A stretch of DNA of 64,000 nucleotides from NCBI RefSeq assembly GCF_012932565.1, contig NZ_JABBYJ010000001.1, positions 868,001-932,000 on the forward strand. The letters run 5' to 3'. Source of the DNA: Sneathiella limimaris. GTDB lineage: Bacteria > Pseudomonadota > Alphaproteobacteria > Sneathiellales > Sneathiellaceae. The notes below the pieces were generated by a model, which worked only from the letters and a program-made list of their open reading frames with translations, was not told the DNA's origin and made no database searches. Below are positions 53,785 through 62,815 of the stretch, in pieces; position 1 is the stretch's first letter, and every line of letters begins with the position of its first letter. The translations under genes were made by a program, and so were the position numbers.

Positions 53785-54957
53785 ATGGATGTTGTAATTA
53801 CAAGTGCGGTTCGGACACCGGTTGGGTCTTTTAATGGTGCGTTGTCATCATTGCCAGCACATAAACTGGGCGAGGTCGCGATCCGTGAAGCGCTGAAAAG
53901 GTCCAAGACATCCGGATCAGAAGTGTCGGAAGTCATTCTGGGTCAGATCCTGTCTGCAGGTGAAGGCCAAAACCCGGCGCGTCAGGCTTCCATGGCAGCT
54001 GAAGTTCCGGTTGAGGTTCCTGCCTGGGGTGTTAATCAGCTTTGTGGTTCTGGTCTTCGGGCGGTTGCGCTTGGATATCAGGCAGTTAAAAACGGCGACA
54101 GCTCTATTGTGGTTGCAGGTGGCCAGGAAAGCATGAGCCAGGCTCCGCATTGCGCCAATCTTCGGAACGGCCAGAAGATGGGCAGCCTGGAATTTGTTGA
54201 TACAATGCTGAAAGACGGTTTGATCGACGCGTTTTACGGCTATCACATGGGGAATACGGCCGAAAATGTTGCCGCTAAATGGCAGATCACCCGTGAACAG
54301 CAGGATGAGTTTGCTGCTGCCTCTCAGGCCAAGGCGGGTAAAGCGCAATCTGAAGGTCGCTTCAAGGATGAAATCGCTCCCGTTACCATTTCAACTCGTA
54401 AAGGCGATGTGGTTGTTGAGGATGATGAGTATATCCGCGCCGGAACAACTGTTGAAAAGCTCTCTGCTTTGCGGACAGCCTTCCAAAAAGAGGGCGGCAG
54501 TGTAACAGCCGGTAATGCTTCTGGTATCAATGATGGCGCGGCTGCTGTTGTCTTGATGTCCTCAGAAGAGGCCAAATCCCGTGGGTTGGAGCCAATGGCG
54601 AGGATTGTGTCCTGGGCGCAGGCCGGTGTTGATCCGTCTATCATGGGAAGTGGCCCAATTCCAGCGAGCCGAAAAGCGCTCGAAGCTGCGGGTTGGACTG
54701 TTGATGATCTGGATCTGATCGAAGCAAACGAAGCATTTGCAGCGCAGGCATGCGCGGTGAATAAGGATCTTGGCTGGGATACGGACAAGGTCAATGTAAA
54801 TGGGGGCGCAATTGCAATTGGTCATCCAATTGGTGCCTCTGGGGCTCGTGTTCTCGTCACTCTGCTCCATGAAATGCAGAAACGGGATGCGAAAAAAGGT
54901 CTAGCCACACTGTGTATTGGTGGTGGCATGGGCATAGCGATGTGTGTTGAAAGATAG
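53785..54957 (+). CDS. phaA: Acetyl-CoA acetyltransferase (beta-ketothiolase)
   Basis: 390 residues. Thiolase condensing two acetyl-CoA to acetoacetyl-CoA for PHB. Active-site Cys87 in [14 protein letters not shown], His in [20 protein letters not shown] and second Cys in [17 protein letters not shown] 53785 has GAGG six bases upstream, better than the ATG at 53773. The neighbours phaC and phaB place it in the PHB pathway rather than fatty acid degradation. Confidence 0.97.
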   Translation: MDVVITSAVRTPVGSFNGALSSLPAHKLGEVAIREALKRSKTSGSEVSEVILGQILSAGEGQNPARQASMAAEVPVEVPAWGVNQLCGSGLRAVALGYQAVKNGDSSIVVAGGQESMSQAPHCANLRNGQKMGSLEFVDTMLKDGLIDAFYGYHMGNTAENVAAKWQITREQQDEFAAASQAKAGKAQSEGRFKDEIAPVTISTRKGDVVVEDDEYIRAGTTVEKLSALRTAFQKEGGSVTAGNASGINDGAAAVVLMSSEEAKSRGLEPMARIVSWAQAGVDPSIMGSGPIPASRKALEAAGWTVDDLDLIEANEAFAAQACAVNKDLGWDTDKVNVNGGAIAIGHPIGASGARVLVTLLHEMQKRDAKKGLATLCIGGGMGIAMCVER

Positions 54958-54977
54958 TTGACATAGGAACGGGGAAA

Positions 54978-55700
54978 ATGGGCAGAGTAGCAATCGTAAC
55001 TGGCGGCACAAGAGGTATTGGAGAGGCAATCTCCGTCATGCTGGCAGAAAAAGGGTATAAAGTTGCGGCTAACTATGGCGGCAATGACGAAAAGGCCAAG
55101 GAGTTTACCGAAAGAACAGGCATTCCAGCCTATAAGTGGGATGTATCTGATTTCGATGCCTGTATGGAAGGTGTCGCAAAGGTCAAAGCAGACCTTGGAC
55201 CGGTAGAAATCGTGGTCAATAACGCGGGTATTACCCGAGATGGCACTCTGCACCGTATGGATCAACAGAAATGGCAAGCTGTGATCGACACGAACCTCGG
55301 TTCCTGTTTCAACATGTGCCGCGCGACAATTGATGACATGAGGGAGAACTCATTTGGTCGCGTGGTCAATATTGGCTCCATTAACGGACAGGCCGGCCAG
55401 TATGGTCAGGTCAACTACGCCGCTGCAAAATCAGGCATTCATGGTTTTACCAAAGCCATGGCACAAGAAGGTGCCGCAAAAGGCATTACTGTGAATGCGA
55501 TTGCACCCGGATACATTGACACGGACATGGTCGCGGCTGTTCCGCCGGAAGTTCTGCAGAAAATTGTTGCCAAAATCCCGGTTGGGCGTCTTGGCAAGGC
55601 AGAAGAAATTGCACGAGGGGTGTGTTTCCTCGTCGCAGATGATGCGGGCTTCGTGACAGGCTCCACCCTGTCCATCAATGGCGGCCAACATATGTATTAA
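54978..55700 (+). CDS. phaB: Acetoacetyl-CoA reductase
   Basis: 240 residues. SDR family reductase producing (R)-3-hydroxybutyryl-CoA. Cofactor loop VTGGTRGIGEAIS, NNAGITRDGTLHRM, catalytic Ser (INIGSINGQAGQYGQVNYAA region) and Tyr-x-x-x-Lys in YAAAKSG; the C-terminus ends FVTGSTLSINGGQHMY as typical PhaB. ATG 54978 follows GAACGGGG, 20 bases after phaA. Ends the pha operon at a strong terminator. Confidence 0.97.
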   Translation: MGRVAIVTGGTRGIGEAISVMLAEKGYKVAANYGGNDEKAKEFTERTGIPAYKWDVSDFDACMEGVAKVKADLGPVEIVVNNAGITRDGTLHRMDQQKWQAVIDTNLGSCFNMCRATIDDMRENSFGRVVNIGSINGQAGQYGQVNYAAAKSGIHGFTKAMAQEGAAKGITVNAIAPGYIDTDMVAAVPPEVLQKIVAKIPVGRLGKAEEIARGVCFLVADDAGFVTGSTLSINGGQHMY

Positions 55701-55748
55701 GTGTGTACTGACCTCTGGCTGGATCCCTGTCAAACCGGCCCGAGACCG

Positions 55749-55786
55749 AAAAGGCATGTTAGCTCTTCCCTGGGCGCATGCCTTTT
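55749..55786 (+). terminator. Terminator-like hairpin of the pha operon
   Basis: AAAAGGCATG (55749-55758) and CATGCCTTTT (55777-55786) are perfect 10-bp arms with an 18-base loop, ending in TTTT; 48 bases after phaB. The large loop is unusual but the stem and T-run fit a terminator. Confidence 0.65.
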
Positions 55787-55861
55787 CACTTGTCTGAGGG
55801 ATTGTTTTCCCACTAGGGTTGCTGGCAATTCAAAACCCATGACTTTGGACAGGGCTTCATT

Positions 55862-56764
55862 TTGCAAATTTCACGACCAACGGCCACCCTCCTTGGCTTA
55901 TGCGCGATCCTGCTTTGGGCGCTTCTTGCCCTGTTCACCGTTTACACGGACACGATCCCCCCGTTTCAACTGACAGCCATGAGCTTTGGAATTGCGTTTG
56001 GGTTTGTCCTGGTGAAATGGATTGTCAAAAAAGACCGCATTCGTGATTTTATCCTGCTGCCCCCAAAACTTTGGCTACTCGGGGTTTGCGGCCTGTTTGG
56101 CTATCATTTTTTCTATTTCCTCGCCCTTAAATCAGCCCCACCTGCGGATGCGGGGCTGATAGCATATTTATGGCCGCTCTTCATTGTGCTCTTCTCAACC
56201 CTACTCCCGGGGGAGCGGTTATACTGGTTCCATGTTGTCGGCGCAGTTATCAGTTTGCTGGGAGCAGGGCTGCTGATCACCAAGGGTGAGAAGCTCGACA
56301 TTGATCCTGCCTATATGAAGGGGTACATAGCTGCGTTTGCCTGCGCATTTATCTGGTCGGGTTATTCTGTTTTGAGCCGGCGATTTGCAGCGGTATCCAC
56401 GGATGTCATTGGCACTTTTTGCGGTGTGACGGCGGTATTATCGCTCGGGTGTCATCTGGCTTTTGAGCAAACTGTTTTGCCGAGCGGATTTATGCCATGG
56501 TTAGCTGTTTTGGGTCTAGGCCTTGGGCCAGTTGGTGCGGCCTTTTTTATGTGGGATGTTGGCGTCAAGCACGGGGATATCCAGGGTTTGGGGGTTCTCT
56601 CCTACCTGTCCCCGCTGTTGTCCACCTTGTTGTTAATTCTGCTCGGTGGGAGCGAGATGACCTGGCCATTGGTGGTCGGGTGCCTGCTGATTTCGGTTGG
56701 CGCCGCCATCGGCTCCATCAATATTTTCCGGGATCTCATCGCCAGTCGATCCCGGAAAGTCTAA
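55862..56764 (+). CDS. EamA-family drug/metabolite transporter
   Basis: 300 residues with ten predicted membrane helices in two EamA repeats (first starts ATLLGLCAILLWALLALFTV; second has AAFACAFIWSGYSVLSRRFA). It is of the DMT superfamily; the substrate, often an amino acid or metabolite export, is unknown. TTG 55862 is the only start before helix 1. A different subgroup from rarD at 22 kb. Ends 15 bases before the convergent glyoxalase gene. Confidence 0.85.
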   Translation: MQISRPTATLLGLCAILLWALLALFTVYTDTIPPFQLTAMSFGIAFGFVLVKWIVKKDRIRDFILLPPKLWLLGVCGLFGYHFFYFLALKSAPPADAGLIAYLWPLFIVLFSTLLPGERLYWFHVVGAVISLLGAGLLITKGEKLDIDPAYMKGYIAAFACAFIWSGYSVLSRRFAAVSTDVIGTFCGVTAVLSLGCHLAFEQTVLPSGFMPWLAVLGLGLGPVGAAFFMWDVGVKHGDIQGLGVLSYLSPLLSTLLLILLGGSEMTWPLVVGCLLISVGAAIGSINIFRDLIASRSRKV

Positions 56765-56779
56765 CCTAATTGTCAGGTC

Positions 56780-57199
56780 TTACCATTCACCTGTATTTTC
56801 CATGCTTGCCCACGGCTCGGCTGGCGCAAGGGCTTCTCCTTTTTGGAGGAGTTCGATGGAAATATTGTCAGGCGAGCGGACAAAAGCCATGCGACCATCA
56901 CGTGGGGGGCGGTTGATCACGACGCCGCGGTCCATCATGTGCTGGCAAGCTGCGTAAATATCATCAACTTCATAAGCTAGATGACCAAAGTTCCGGCCAC
57001 CGGAATAGTTTTCAGGATCCCAGTTATACGTCAGCTCAACCTGCGCTTCTTCCTGTCCTTCAGGAGCCAGAAAGACTAATGTAAATCGGCCGGCTTCTAC
57101 TTCTTTTCGTTTCACTTCTTTCAGGCCAAGGCTGTTGCAGTAAAAATCAAGGCTGGCCTCAAGATCGGTTACGCGAACCATTGTGTGCAGATATTTCAT
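56780..57199 (-). CDS. VOC-family lactoylglutathione lyase-like protein (glyoxalase I)
   Basis: 139 residues from ATG 57199 (GGAAAGG upstream). Two half-domains of the vicinal oxygen chelate fold: [20 protein letters not shown] ... [20 protein letters not shown] and [18 protein letters not shown] with the [18 protein letters not shown] end, including the metal-ligand His/Glu positions. It is the type called GloA; since gloB follows directly upstream in the same direction, it likely belongs with methylglyoxal detoxification. Confidence 0.85.
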   Translation of the reverse strand: MKYLHTMVRVTDLEASLDFYCNSLGLKEVKRKEVEAGRFTLVFLAPEGQEEAQVELTYNWDPENYSGGRNFGHLAYEVDDIYAACQHMMDRGVVINRPPRDGRMAFVRSPDNISIELLQKGEALAPAEPWASMENTGEW

Positions 57200-57234
57200 G
57201 CGCCTTTCCATTTAAAATAGAGTTGGAATAAGAA

Positions 57235-58005
57235 TTAAAAGCTGTCTTTGCGCGCCCGAATTTCGGTGAACACATCAACAGTGCTCGCGCTTTCCATACC
57301 CAAGACTTTCCGAATTCCCATATCATCAGGTCTTAGGAAGGGATTGGTTTCGATTTCTTCCGCCATTGTAGACGGAACAGTAGGTGTTCCCGCTTTGCGA
57401 AGCTTTAGGATATCCTGAAAGCGATCTTGCAGTTTTGAATTTTCTGGATCCACGCTCAAGGCAAAATTGGCATTGGCCTCTGTATATTCATGGGCGCAAA
57501 AAACCTGCGTAGAGGCGGGGAGTGACTTTAGTTTACTCAAGCTTTCCCACATCTGGGCCGGCGTTCCTTCAAACAGGCGGCCACAGCCAAGTGCAAATAA
57601 AGTATCGCCGCAAAACAGGGCGTCTGATTGTTCAAACCAATAGGCAATATGCCCTTTGGTATGGCCGCTGACTTCAAAGATCTTGGCTTTTTGAGTGCCA
57701 AACTCGAACTCATCCCCTTCGGAGAGTTCAATATCGATCCCAGGAATTCGGCTTTTGTCGGATTTGGACCCTACGATTGTGCATCCGGTTTTCTCTTTAA
57801 GTTCCAGATTAGCACCAGTGTGATCCATGTGATGGTGTGTGTTCAGGATGTGAGTAAGCTTCCAGCCCAACTCATCCAGTTTTTCCAGAACTGGTTCGGC
57901 CACCGCAGGGTCGACAATTCCAACCGCAGAACTATCCGGGTCTTTAATCAGATACAGATAATTATCATTTAAGACAGGGATTTGATGAATTTCTAGTTTG
58001 CTCAT
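57235..58005 (-). CDS. gloB: Hydroxyacylglutathione hydrolase (glyoxalase II)
   Basis: 256 residues. Metallo-beta-lactamase fold; metal motif NTHHHMDHTGANL and the later FCGDTLFALGCGRLFEGT and FCAHEYTEANANFAL supply the two-metal centre, with the C-terminal ETNPFLRPD segment for glutathione binding. It converts S-lactoylglutathione to lactate and glutathione, the latter made by gshB at 30 kb. ATG 58005 fits the family start (LEIHQIPVLNDNYLYLI). Pairs with the GloA-like gene 36 bases downstream. Confidence 0.95.
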   Translation of the reverse strand: MSKLEIHQIPVLNDNYLYLIKDPDSSAVGIVDPAVAEPVLEKLDELGWKLTHILNTHHHMDHTGANLELKEKTGCTIVGSKSDKSRIPGIDIELSEGDEFEFGTQKAKIFEVSGHTKGHIAYWFEQSDALFCGDTLFALGCGRLFEGTPAQMWESLSKLKSLPASTQVFCAHEYTEANANFALSVDPENSKLQDRFQDILKLRKAGTPTVPSTMAEEIETNPFLRPDDMGIRKVLGMESASTVDVFTEIRARKDSF

Positions 58006-58055
58006 AGACTCAGACTTATTACGTTGCTTAGGCAAGTTTTGAAAATAGTATAACC

Positions 58056-58823
58056 ATGATCCGTCCTGATGTCATAGATTTGCGAAAATTTTATCACACG
58101 CGCCTTGGTATTACGGCGCGAAAGGCGCTGGTGCGCAAAATTCGCACCTTGTGGCCGGACATATCCAACTTTCGCCTTTTGGGGCTAGGGTATGCTACAC
58201 CCTATTTGTTTCCATTCCGAAATGAAACTGAACGCACCATTGCGATGATGCCTGCGCAGCAAGGGGTTATTCATTGGCCGCATGGTGGGCCAAGTCTGGT
58301 TGGGCTCTCCGAAGAGGGGCTGCTGCCACTGCCCGACAATTCAATTGACCGGATTATTCTGGTCCATGGACTTGAGAATACTCGGGCACCTGATGATATC
58401 CTGCAGGAGGTTTGGCGGGTTCTGACCTCAACAGGAAAGGTTTTAATCATTGTTCCGGCTCGTGGAGGACTTTGGGCGCGAATGGAAAAAACCCCTTTTG
58501 GGCATGGCTACCCTTATTCCGACAAGCAGCTTCGAAAAGTTCTGCGGGCGAATATGTTCACCTATGGAGACGTGCAGGGGGCCCTTTATTTTCCACCGAG
58601 TGGGTCGGGGCTTAATCTGCGGCTAGCCAGTTTCTTGGAAAATATGGGCGAAAAATGGTGGTCGCGCTTCAGTGGCGTTCGAATAATTGAAGCCGAAAAA
58701 CAGGTTTTTGCGATCCCCGAAGAGCCGCAGAAGAAGAAAAAGGTAAGACCCTTGATCGCACCTGCCGCAGTCCCGATCGGGACAACATCTCGATTCGATC
58801 GCAAAGCCGGTTTAAAGAAATAG
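58056..58823 (+). CDS. SAM-dependent methyltransferase (Methyltransf_11-like)
   Basis: 255 residues. Rossmann-type region with FRLLGLGYATPYLFPF at motif I, LPLPDNSIDRIILVHGLENT at motif IV, and DDILQEVWRVLTSTGKVLII; the C-terminal 40 residues are basic (KKKKVRPLI). Substrate unknown. Neighbours are divergent gloB and convergent metW, the usual alphaproteobacterial placement next to gloB. Motif I lacks the classic Gly-x-Gly-x-Gly, so cofactor use is inferred from the fold pattern. Confidence 0.75.
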   Translation: MIRPDVIDLRKFYHTRLGITARKALVRKIRTLWPDISNFRLLGLGYATPYLFPFRNETERTIAMMPAQQGVIHWPHGGPSLVGLSEEGLLPLPDNSIDRIILVHGLENTRAPDDILQEVWRVLTSTGKVLIIVPARGGLWARMEKTPFGHGYPYSDKQLRKVLRANMFTYGDVQGALYFPPSGSGLNLRLASFLENMGEKWWSRFSGVRIIEAEKQVFAIPEEPQKKKKVRPLIAPAAVPIGTTSRFDRKAGLKK

Positions 58824-58824
58824 G

Positions 58825-59460
58825 TTAGCCAGCAGAGTTGAGCAGGAAGACGCATTGGGCGCCAAAGAAGTTAGCCCGTCTGCTGTCATAGGAGTAGCTC
58901 AAGATCTCGCCGTCATTGCCAACGATCGTTGATTTTTCCACCTGAATATTCAGATCTGCGCAGAGGTTCGTGAAATCTCTCAGTGTACAGAAATGGATGT
59001 TTGGCGTTTCGTACCAGGCATAATCCAGCGAACTGGTCATGGGCATCTGCCCCTTGAAGGCAAGATAAGTCCTGCACCGCCAGTAAGCAAAGTTCGGAAA
59101 GGAGACGATTGCCTTTTTCCCAACACGCAGGAGCTGTTCCATCACGTCTTTGGGACGGTGAGTGGCCTGCAGTGTCTGGCTCAGGATAGCATAGTCAAAA
59201 CCGCCGCTCGGATAATCGACGAGATCGGAATCCGCATTTCCCTGAACAACGGATAAACCCTTGCTCACACAGGCATTTACACCAGCCTGACTAAGCTCAA
59301 TCCCGCGGCCATCGACATCTTTTGTGGATACCAGATGAGAGAGCAAAGTCCCTTCCGCGCAGCCGACATCCAGAACACGGCTGCCTGGCGCAATCATATC
59401 AGCGATTAGTTTCAGATCGACCCGAATATCCTGCGGTCTGGAGAGTGTTGAATTTTCCAT
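58825..59460 (-). CDS. metW: Methionine biosynthesis protein MetW
   Basis: 211 residues. Methyltransferase-like fold with RVLDVGCAEGTLLSHLV and the MetW signature GRGIELSQAGVNACVSKGLS and NADSDLVDYPSGGFDYAILS. MetW supports homoserine acetylation together with MetX. Its ATG overlaps the metX stop by one base (TGATG), so translation is coupled. Confidence 0.95.
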   Translation of the reverse strand: MENSTLSRPQDIRVDLKLIADMIAPGSRVLDVGCAEGTLLSHLVSTKDVDGRGIELSQAGVNACVSKGLSVVQGNADSDLVDYPSGGFDYAILSQTLQATHRPKDVMEQLLRVGKKAIVSFPNFAYWRCRTYLAFKGQMPMTSSLDYAWYETPNIHFCTLRDFTNLCADLNIQVEKSTIVGNDGEILSYSYDSRRANFFGAQCVFLLNSAG

Positions 59461-60605
59461 CAGGCGTCCAATCCTCTGCTGATAGCTGTTGATTTCAGGA
59501 AGCCACCGATGGTTTGCAACATTTCTGGAGTGTCCAACAGAAACGCATCATGACCCTTGTCTGTTTCAATCTCGACGAAACTGACATTCGCTGCGGCCGC
59601 AATCAGAGCCCGCACAACGTCGCGACTTTCAGAAGTTGGGAACAGCCAGTCACTGGAGAAGGAGACAACACAGAATCGGGTGCTCGTATTCTCGAAAGCT
59701 TTTGGAAGCGAACCACCGTGATCCTCGGCCAAATCAAAATAGTCCATCGCCCGCGTGATATAGAGATATGAGTTGGCATCAAAGCGATCCACGAAATTGA
59801 TCCCCTGATAGCGCAAATAACTTTCAACCTGAAAATCCGCCTCGAAACCATAGGTCAGGCTATCCCTATCCTGGAGATTTCGGCCAAACTTCCGATGGAG
59901 TGCCGATTCGGACAAATAGGTCACATGGGCCGCCATGCGGGCAACCGCAAGCCCGGCCCTGGGATTTTTGCCCTGCTCCAGATATTTACCGCCGAGCCAT
60001 TCTGGATCAGCCATCACGGCCTGCCTGCCAACCTCGTGAAAGGCAATATTTTGGGCAGAATGTTTTGCCGCCGTCGCAATCGGAATGGCACTGAAGCATT
60101 TATCTGGATAGGCGCTGGCCCATTGCAGGACCTGCATACCACCCATTGACCCACCAATCACTGAAAACCAGGTTGGGATTTCCAGATACTCCTGGAGCAG
60201 CGCCTGGGTGCGAACCATGTCGCCGATTGTAATGATCGGAAAATCAATGCCGTAGGGTTTGCCTGTTTCCGGGTTGATGTCCTTGGGTCCTGTCGTTCCC
60301 ATGCAGCCACCGAGCACATTTGAACAGACAATAAAATACTTATCCGTATCCAGTACTTTGCCCGGGCCAATCATAATGCTCCACCATCCATCTTTGCCGG
60401 TGAGCGGTTGGCGGCTGGCCGCAAATTGATCACCGGTCAGGGCATGGCACACTAAAATGGCGTTGCTTTTGTCCTCATTGAGTTTTCCATAGGTATTATA
60501 GGCCACGGAAATGTCGCTCATCATCGCCCCGCAATCCAGTGGCATCGGGGTATCCTTTGCCAAGATCACAGTATGATGGTTCGGCTCTGTTGGGATAATT
60601 GACAC
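59460..60605 (-). CDS. metX: Homoserine O-acetyltransferase (MetX)
   Basis: 381 residues. Alpha/beta hydrolase that activates homoserine with acetyl-CoA in methionine synthesis. Nucleophile elbow [15 protein letters not shown]-terminal [12 protein letters not shown] with the His; also [23 protein letters not shown] 60605 is the start. The leader of about 70-230 bases was searched for a SAM-II riboswitch and none was recognised. Confidence 0.95.
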   Translation of the reverse strand: MSIIPTEPNHHTVILAKDTPMPLDCGAMMSDISVAYNTYGKLNEDKSNAILVCHALTGDQFAASRQPLTGKDGWWSIMIGPGKVLDTDKYFIVCSNVLGGCMGTTGPKDINPETGKPYGIDFPIITIGDMVRTQALLQEYLEIPTWFSVIGGSMGGMQVLQWASAYPDKCFSAIPIATAAKHSAQNIAFHEVGRQAVMADPEWLGGKYLEQGKNPRAGLAVARMAAHVTYLSESALHRKFGRNLQDRDSLTYGFEADFQVESYLRYQGINFVDRFDANSYLYITRAMDYFDLAEDHGGSLPKAFENTSTRFCVVSFSSDWLFPTSESRDVVRALIAAAANVSFVEIETDKGHDAFLLDTPEMLQTIGGFLKSTAISRGLDA

Positions 60606-60684
60606 GGCGGTGACTCTTTTCGCGATCTATGGATAGAAAAATCTTTGTTTTCTGTTGCTTTGCTGGTAGCTAGAGTTTTGGTAA

Positions 60685-60714
60685 ATTATACTGACTTCAG
60701 CAGTAATTTTGTAA
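60685..60714 (-). promoter_or_regulatory. Candidate metX promoter
   Basis: Minus strand TTACAA (60714-60709), 18 bases, then perfect TATAAT (60690-60685), placing transcription start about 70 bases before the GTG. No SAM riboswitch element lies in that leader. Confidence 0.5.
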
Positions 60715-60726
60715 AATTAAGTCGGG

Positions 60727-60736
60727 ACCCTAGGGT
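60727..60736. repeat. 10-bp palindrome ACCCTAGGGT in the metX/aroQ divergent region
   Basis: A perfect 10-bp palindrome centred 127 bases upstream of metX and about 105 bases before the chorismate mutase gene. Its placement just upstream of the metX promoter suggests an operator; no known regulator consensus is matched. Confidence 0.3.
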
Positions 60737-60836
60737 GCTAGAGCAAGATCTGTCAATATTTTCTATCTTTTTAAAGGGTAGACGATGGCACCATGAGGGT
60801 TTTTAGCTAACACGTGGTTTGGTTCAGGAAAAAAAC

Positions 60837-61700
60837 GTGACAAAAATAAATAAGAAATTGGAGGAACTTCGGGCCAAGGTTGATGGTTTGGATGCGGAGT
60901 TACTGAACGTTTTGGAACAGCGGATCGCGATCGTCAATGATATTGCTGAAGCAAAGAAAGATGATCACAGCGCGTTGGCGTTTCGTCCTGGTCGGGAAGC
61001 CCAGGTCCTCCGGAAAATTTTGAAAACCCATTCCAGTGAGCTCGCTGACGAAGTGGTTGCCAGCATCTGGCGAGAAATCATCTCGGCCGTTTGCCGGATG
61101 CAAAAACCCATGTCTGTTGCCATTACAGCCCCTGAAAAATCTGTGGGCTACTGGGATCTGGCACGCACTCATTTTGGCAGTGCCACGCCTATGAGCCTGC
61201 ACAAGTCCCCAACTGTTGTTTTGCGGGAAGTGTCAGCCGATCCATCCCGTTTGGCCGTTATGCCATGGATGAATGTGGAAAAAGATACTTGGTGGGAGCA
61301 TCTGGCGCAGGGCGGTGAAGATGTCCCTAAAATTCTCGCCGCACTTCCGTTTGTACAAAACCCGAGCGGTGCTTTTGAGGATCTGAACGCACTTGTCATC
61401 GGTCAGGCCGAGCCAGAAGCCTCCGGTGATGATATTACTCTATTTGTGATCGTCACCCAGGACGAGGTTAGCCGCGCACGGCTAAATGAAACTCTCGTAA
61501 AAGCTGGCCTTGAAGGTCATTGCCTGGATAGCCGCTCCCCCGCCATTGAAGAAGGGGACTGGCTGCATCTGTTCCAGGTGGCTGATTTTGTGACCGCCTC
61601 TGACGAGCGGCTTGCCAAATGTGCAGAACTGCTTGGCGATTCTGTAATCAAGACAGTTGTTCTTGGTGCCTATGCCGTTCCAATGGGTTCAGACGATTAA
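60837..61700 (+). CDS. Chorismate mutase (AroQ) with a degenerate C-terminal extension
   Basis: 287 residues from GTG 60837 (AGGA at 60826-60829); an upstream TTG at 60819 has no good site. Residues 1-90 are an AroQ-type mutase: LRAKVDGLDAELLNVLEQRI, and REIISAVCRMQ after the middle helix, converting chorismate to prephenate. The remaining 200 residues resemble a prephenate dehydratase module in outline (GYWDLARTHFGSA; RLAVMPWMNVEKDTWWEHLA), but the catalytic Thr-Arg-Phe (TRF) motif is missing, followed by a possible decayed ACT region. Upstream of hisC and tyrA; it should feed the tyrosine branch. Confidence 0.85.
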   Translation: MTKINKKLEELRAKVDGLDAELLNVLEQRIAIVNDIAEAKKDDHSALAFRPGREAQVLRKILKTHSSELADEVVASIWREIISAVCRMQKPMSVAITAPEKSVGYWDLARTHFGSATPMSLHKSPTVVLREVSADPSRLAVMPWMNVEKDTWWEHLAQGGEDVPKILAALPFVQNPSGAFEDLNALVIGQAEPEASGDDITLFVIVTQDEVSRARLNETLVKAGLEGHCLDSRSPAIEEGDWLHLFQVADFVTASDERLAKCAELLGDSVIKTVVLGAYAVPMGSDD

Positions 61701-61719
61701 TTGCATTGAAAGTTTCCCG

Positions 61720-62814
61720 ATGACCTCCCCATTTCCTACACCGAAATCCGGAATTTTGGATATTACGCCTTATGTGGGCGGAAAAGCGTCTCTCGATGGA
61801 CAGGACAAAGTTGTCAAATTGTCGTCCAATGAAACGCCGCTGGGCTCCAGCCCAAAGGCAAAAGAGGCGTTTGGAACGCTGAGTGAAAAGCTGCATTTAT
61901 ATCCGGATGGTGGCTCCCAGGAACTGATCCATACCATCGCTAAGATCCATGATTTGCCAGCAGATAGGCTGATTTGTGGAAATGGCTCTGATGAGATTTT
62001 GTCTCTGATTGCCAATGCCTATTGTGGACCCGGTGATGAGGTTTTGTATTCTGAGCATGGGTTCTTGGTGTATGAACTTTCTGCGCTCGCCAATGGAGCG
62101 ACGCCGGTAAAAGCGCCTGAGAAAAACCTGACAACGGATGTGGATGCGCTGCTGGCCTCGGTCACAGAGAAAACCAAAATCCTCTTTTTGGCCAATCCGA
62201 ACAATCCGACAGGGACCTATATTTCAGCCGATGAAGTCCGGCGCCTGCATGCGGGCCTTAGAAGCGATATCCTGCTCGTGCTGGATGCGGCCTACGCGGA
62301 ATATGTGACAAAATCCGATTATGAAGCAGGTGTTGCGCTGGTTGCTGAGACTGAAAATGTAATCATGACGCGGACATTCTCCAAAATTTATGGATTGTCA
62401 GCGCTTCGCATTGGCTGGGCCTACGGATCTGAAGCCGTCATCGACGTCCTGCATAGAATACGCGGTCCGTTTAACGTGAACGCAGCGGCGCAGGTTGCTG
62501 GTGTTGCCGCAGTTCGGGATCAGGATTTTGTCAAAGAGGCTGTCGCCCATAACGAGAAATGGATCCCTATTCTGACCCAGAGCCTTCGGGGTATGGGTCT
62601 GAAAATTCCGGATAGCGTTGGTAACTTCATCATGATGGATTTTGGGGATACTGGTAAATCTGCATCAGATGCGGACGCTTATCTTGCAAGTAAAGGGTAT
62701 ATCCTCAGAAGCATTGCCTCTTATGGGTTGCCGACCTGTCTTCGTATGTCTGTTGGGACTGATGAGGATAACCGTGCGGTTATCGACCACTTGAGAGAAT
62801 TCCTGGAAAGTTAA
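61720..62814 (+). CDS. hisC: Histidinol-phosphate / aromatic aminotransferase (HisC type)
   Basis: 364 residues. Fold-type I PLP enzyme: GNGSDEILSLIANAYCGPGD, NPNNPTGTYISADE, VLDAAYAEYV, and the PLP Lys in TRTFSKIYGLSALRIGWAYG. The operon position (chorismate mutase-hisC-tyrA) suggests it transaminates aromatic and histidinol phosphate substrates, as dual-function HisC homologues do; hisC is not in the his operon at 6-11 kb. ATG 61720 is preferred over 61657, which overlaps the upstream gene. Confidence 0.93.
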   Translation: MTSPFPTPKSGILDITPYVGGKASLDGQDKVVKLSSNETPLGSSPKAKEAFGTLSEKLHLYPDGGSQELIHTIAKIHDLPADRLICGNGSDEILSLIANAYCGPGDEVLYSEHGFLVYELSALANGATPVKAPEKNLTTDVDALLASVTEKTKILFLANPNNPTGTYISADEVRRLHAGLRSDILLVLDAAYAEYVTKSDYEAGVALVAETENVIMTRTFSKIYGLSALRIGWAYGSEAVIDVLHRIRGPFNVNAAAQVAGVAAVRDQDFVKEAVAHNEKWIPILTQSLRGMGLKIPDSVGNFIMMDFGDTGKSASDADAYLASKGYILRSIASYGLPTCLRMSVGTDEDNRAVIDHLREFLES

Positions 62815-62815
62815 A

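Noticed and set aside
60800-60808. AGCTAAAAA on the minus strand, resembling the end of a SAM-II riboswitch
   Set aside because: The flanking GC-rich stem and pseudoknot partners are missing, and it lies far from the metX start, beyond the likely promoter.
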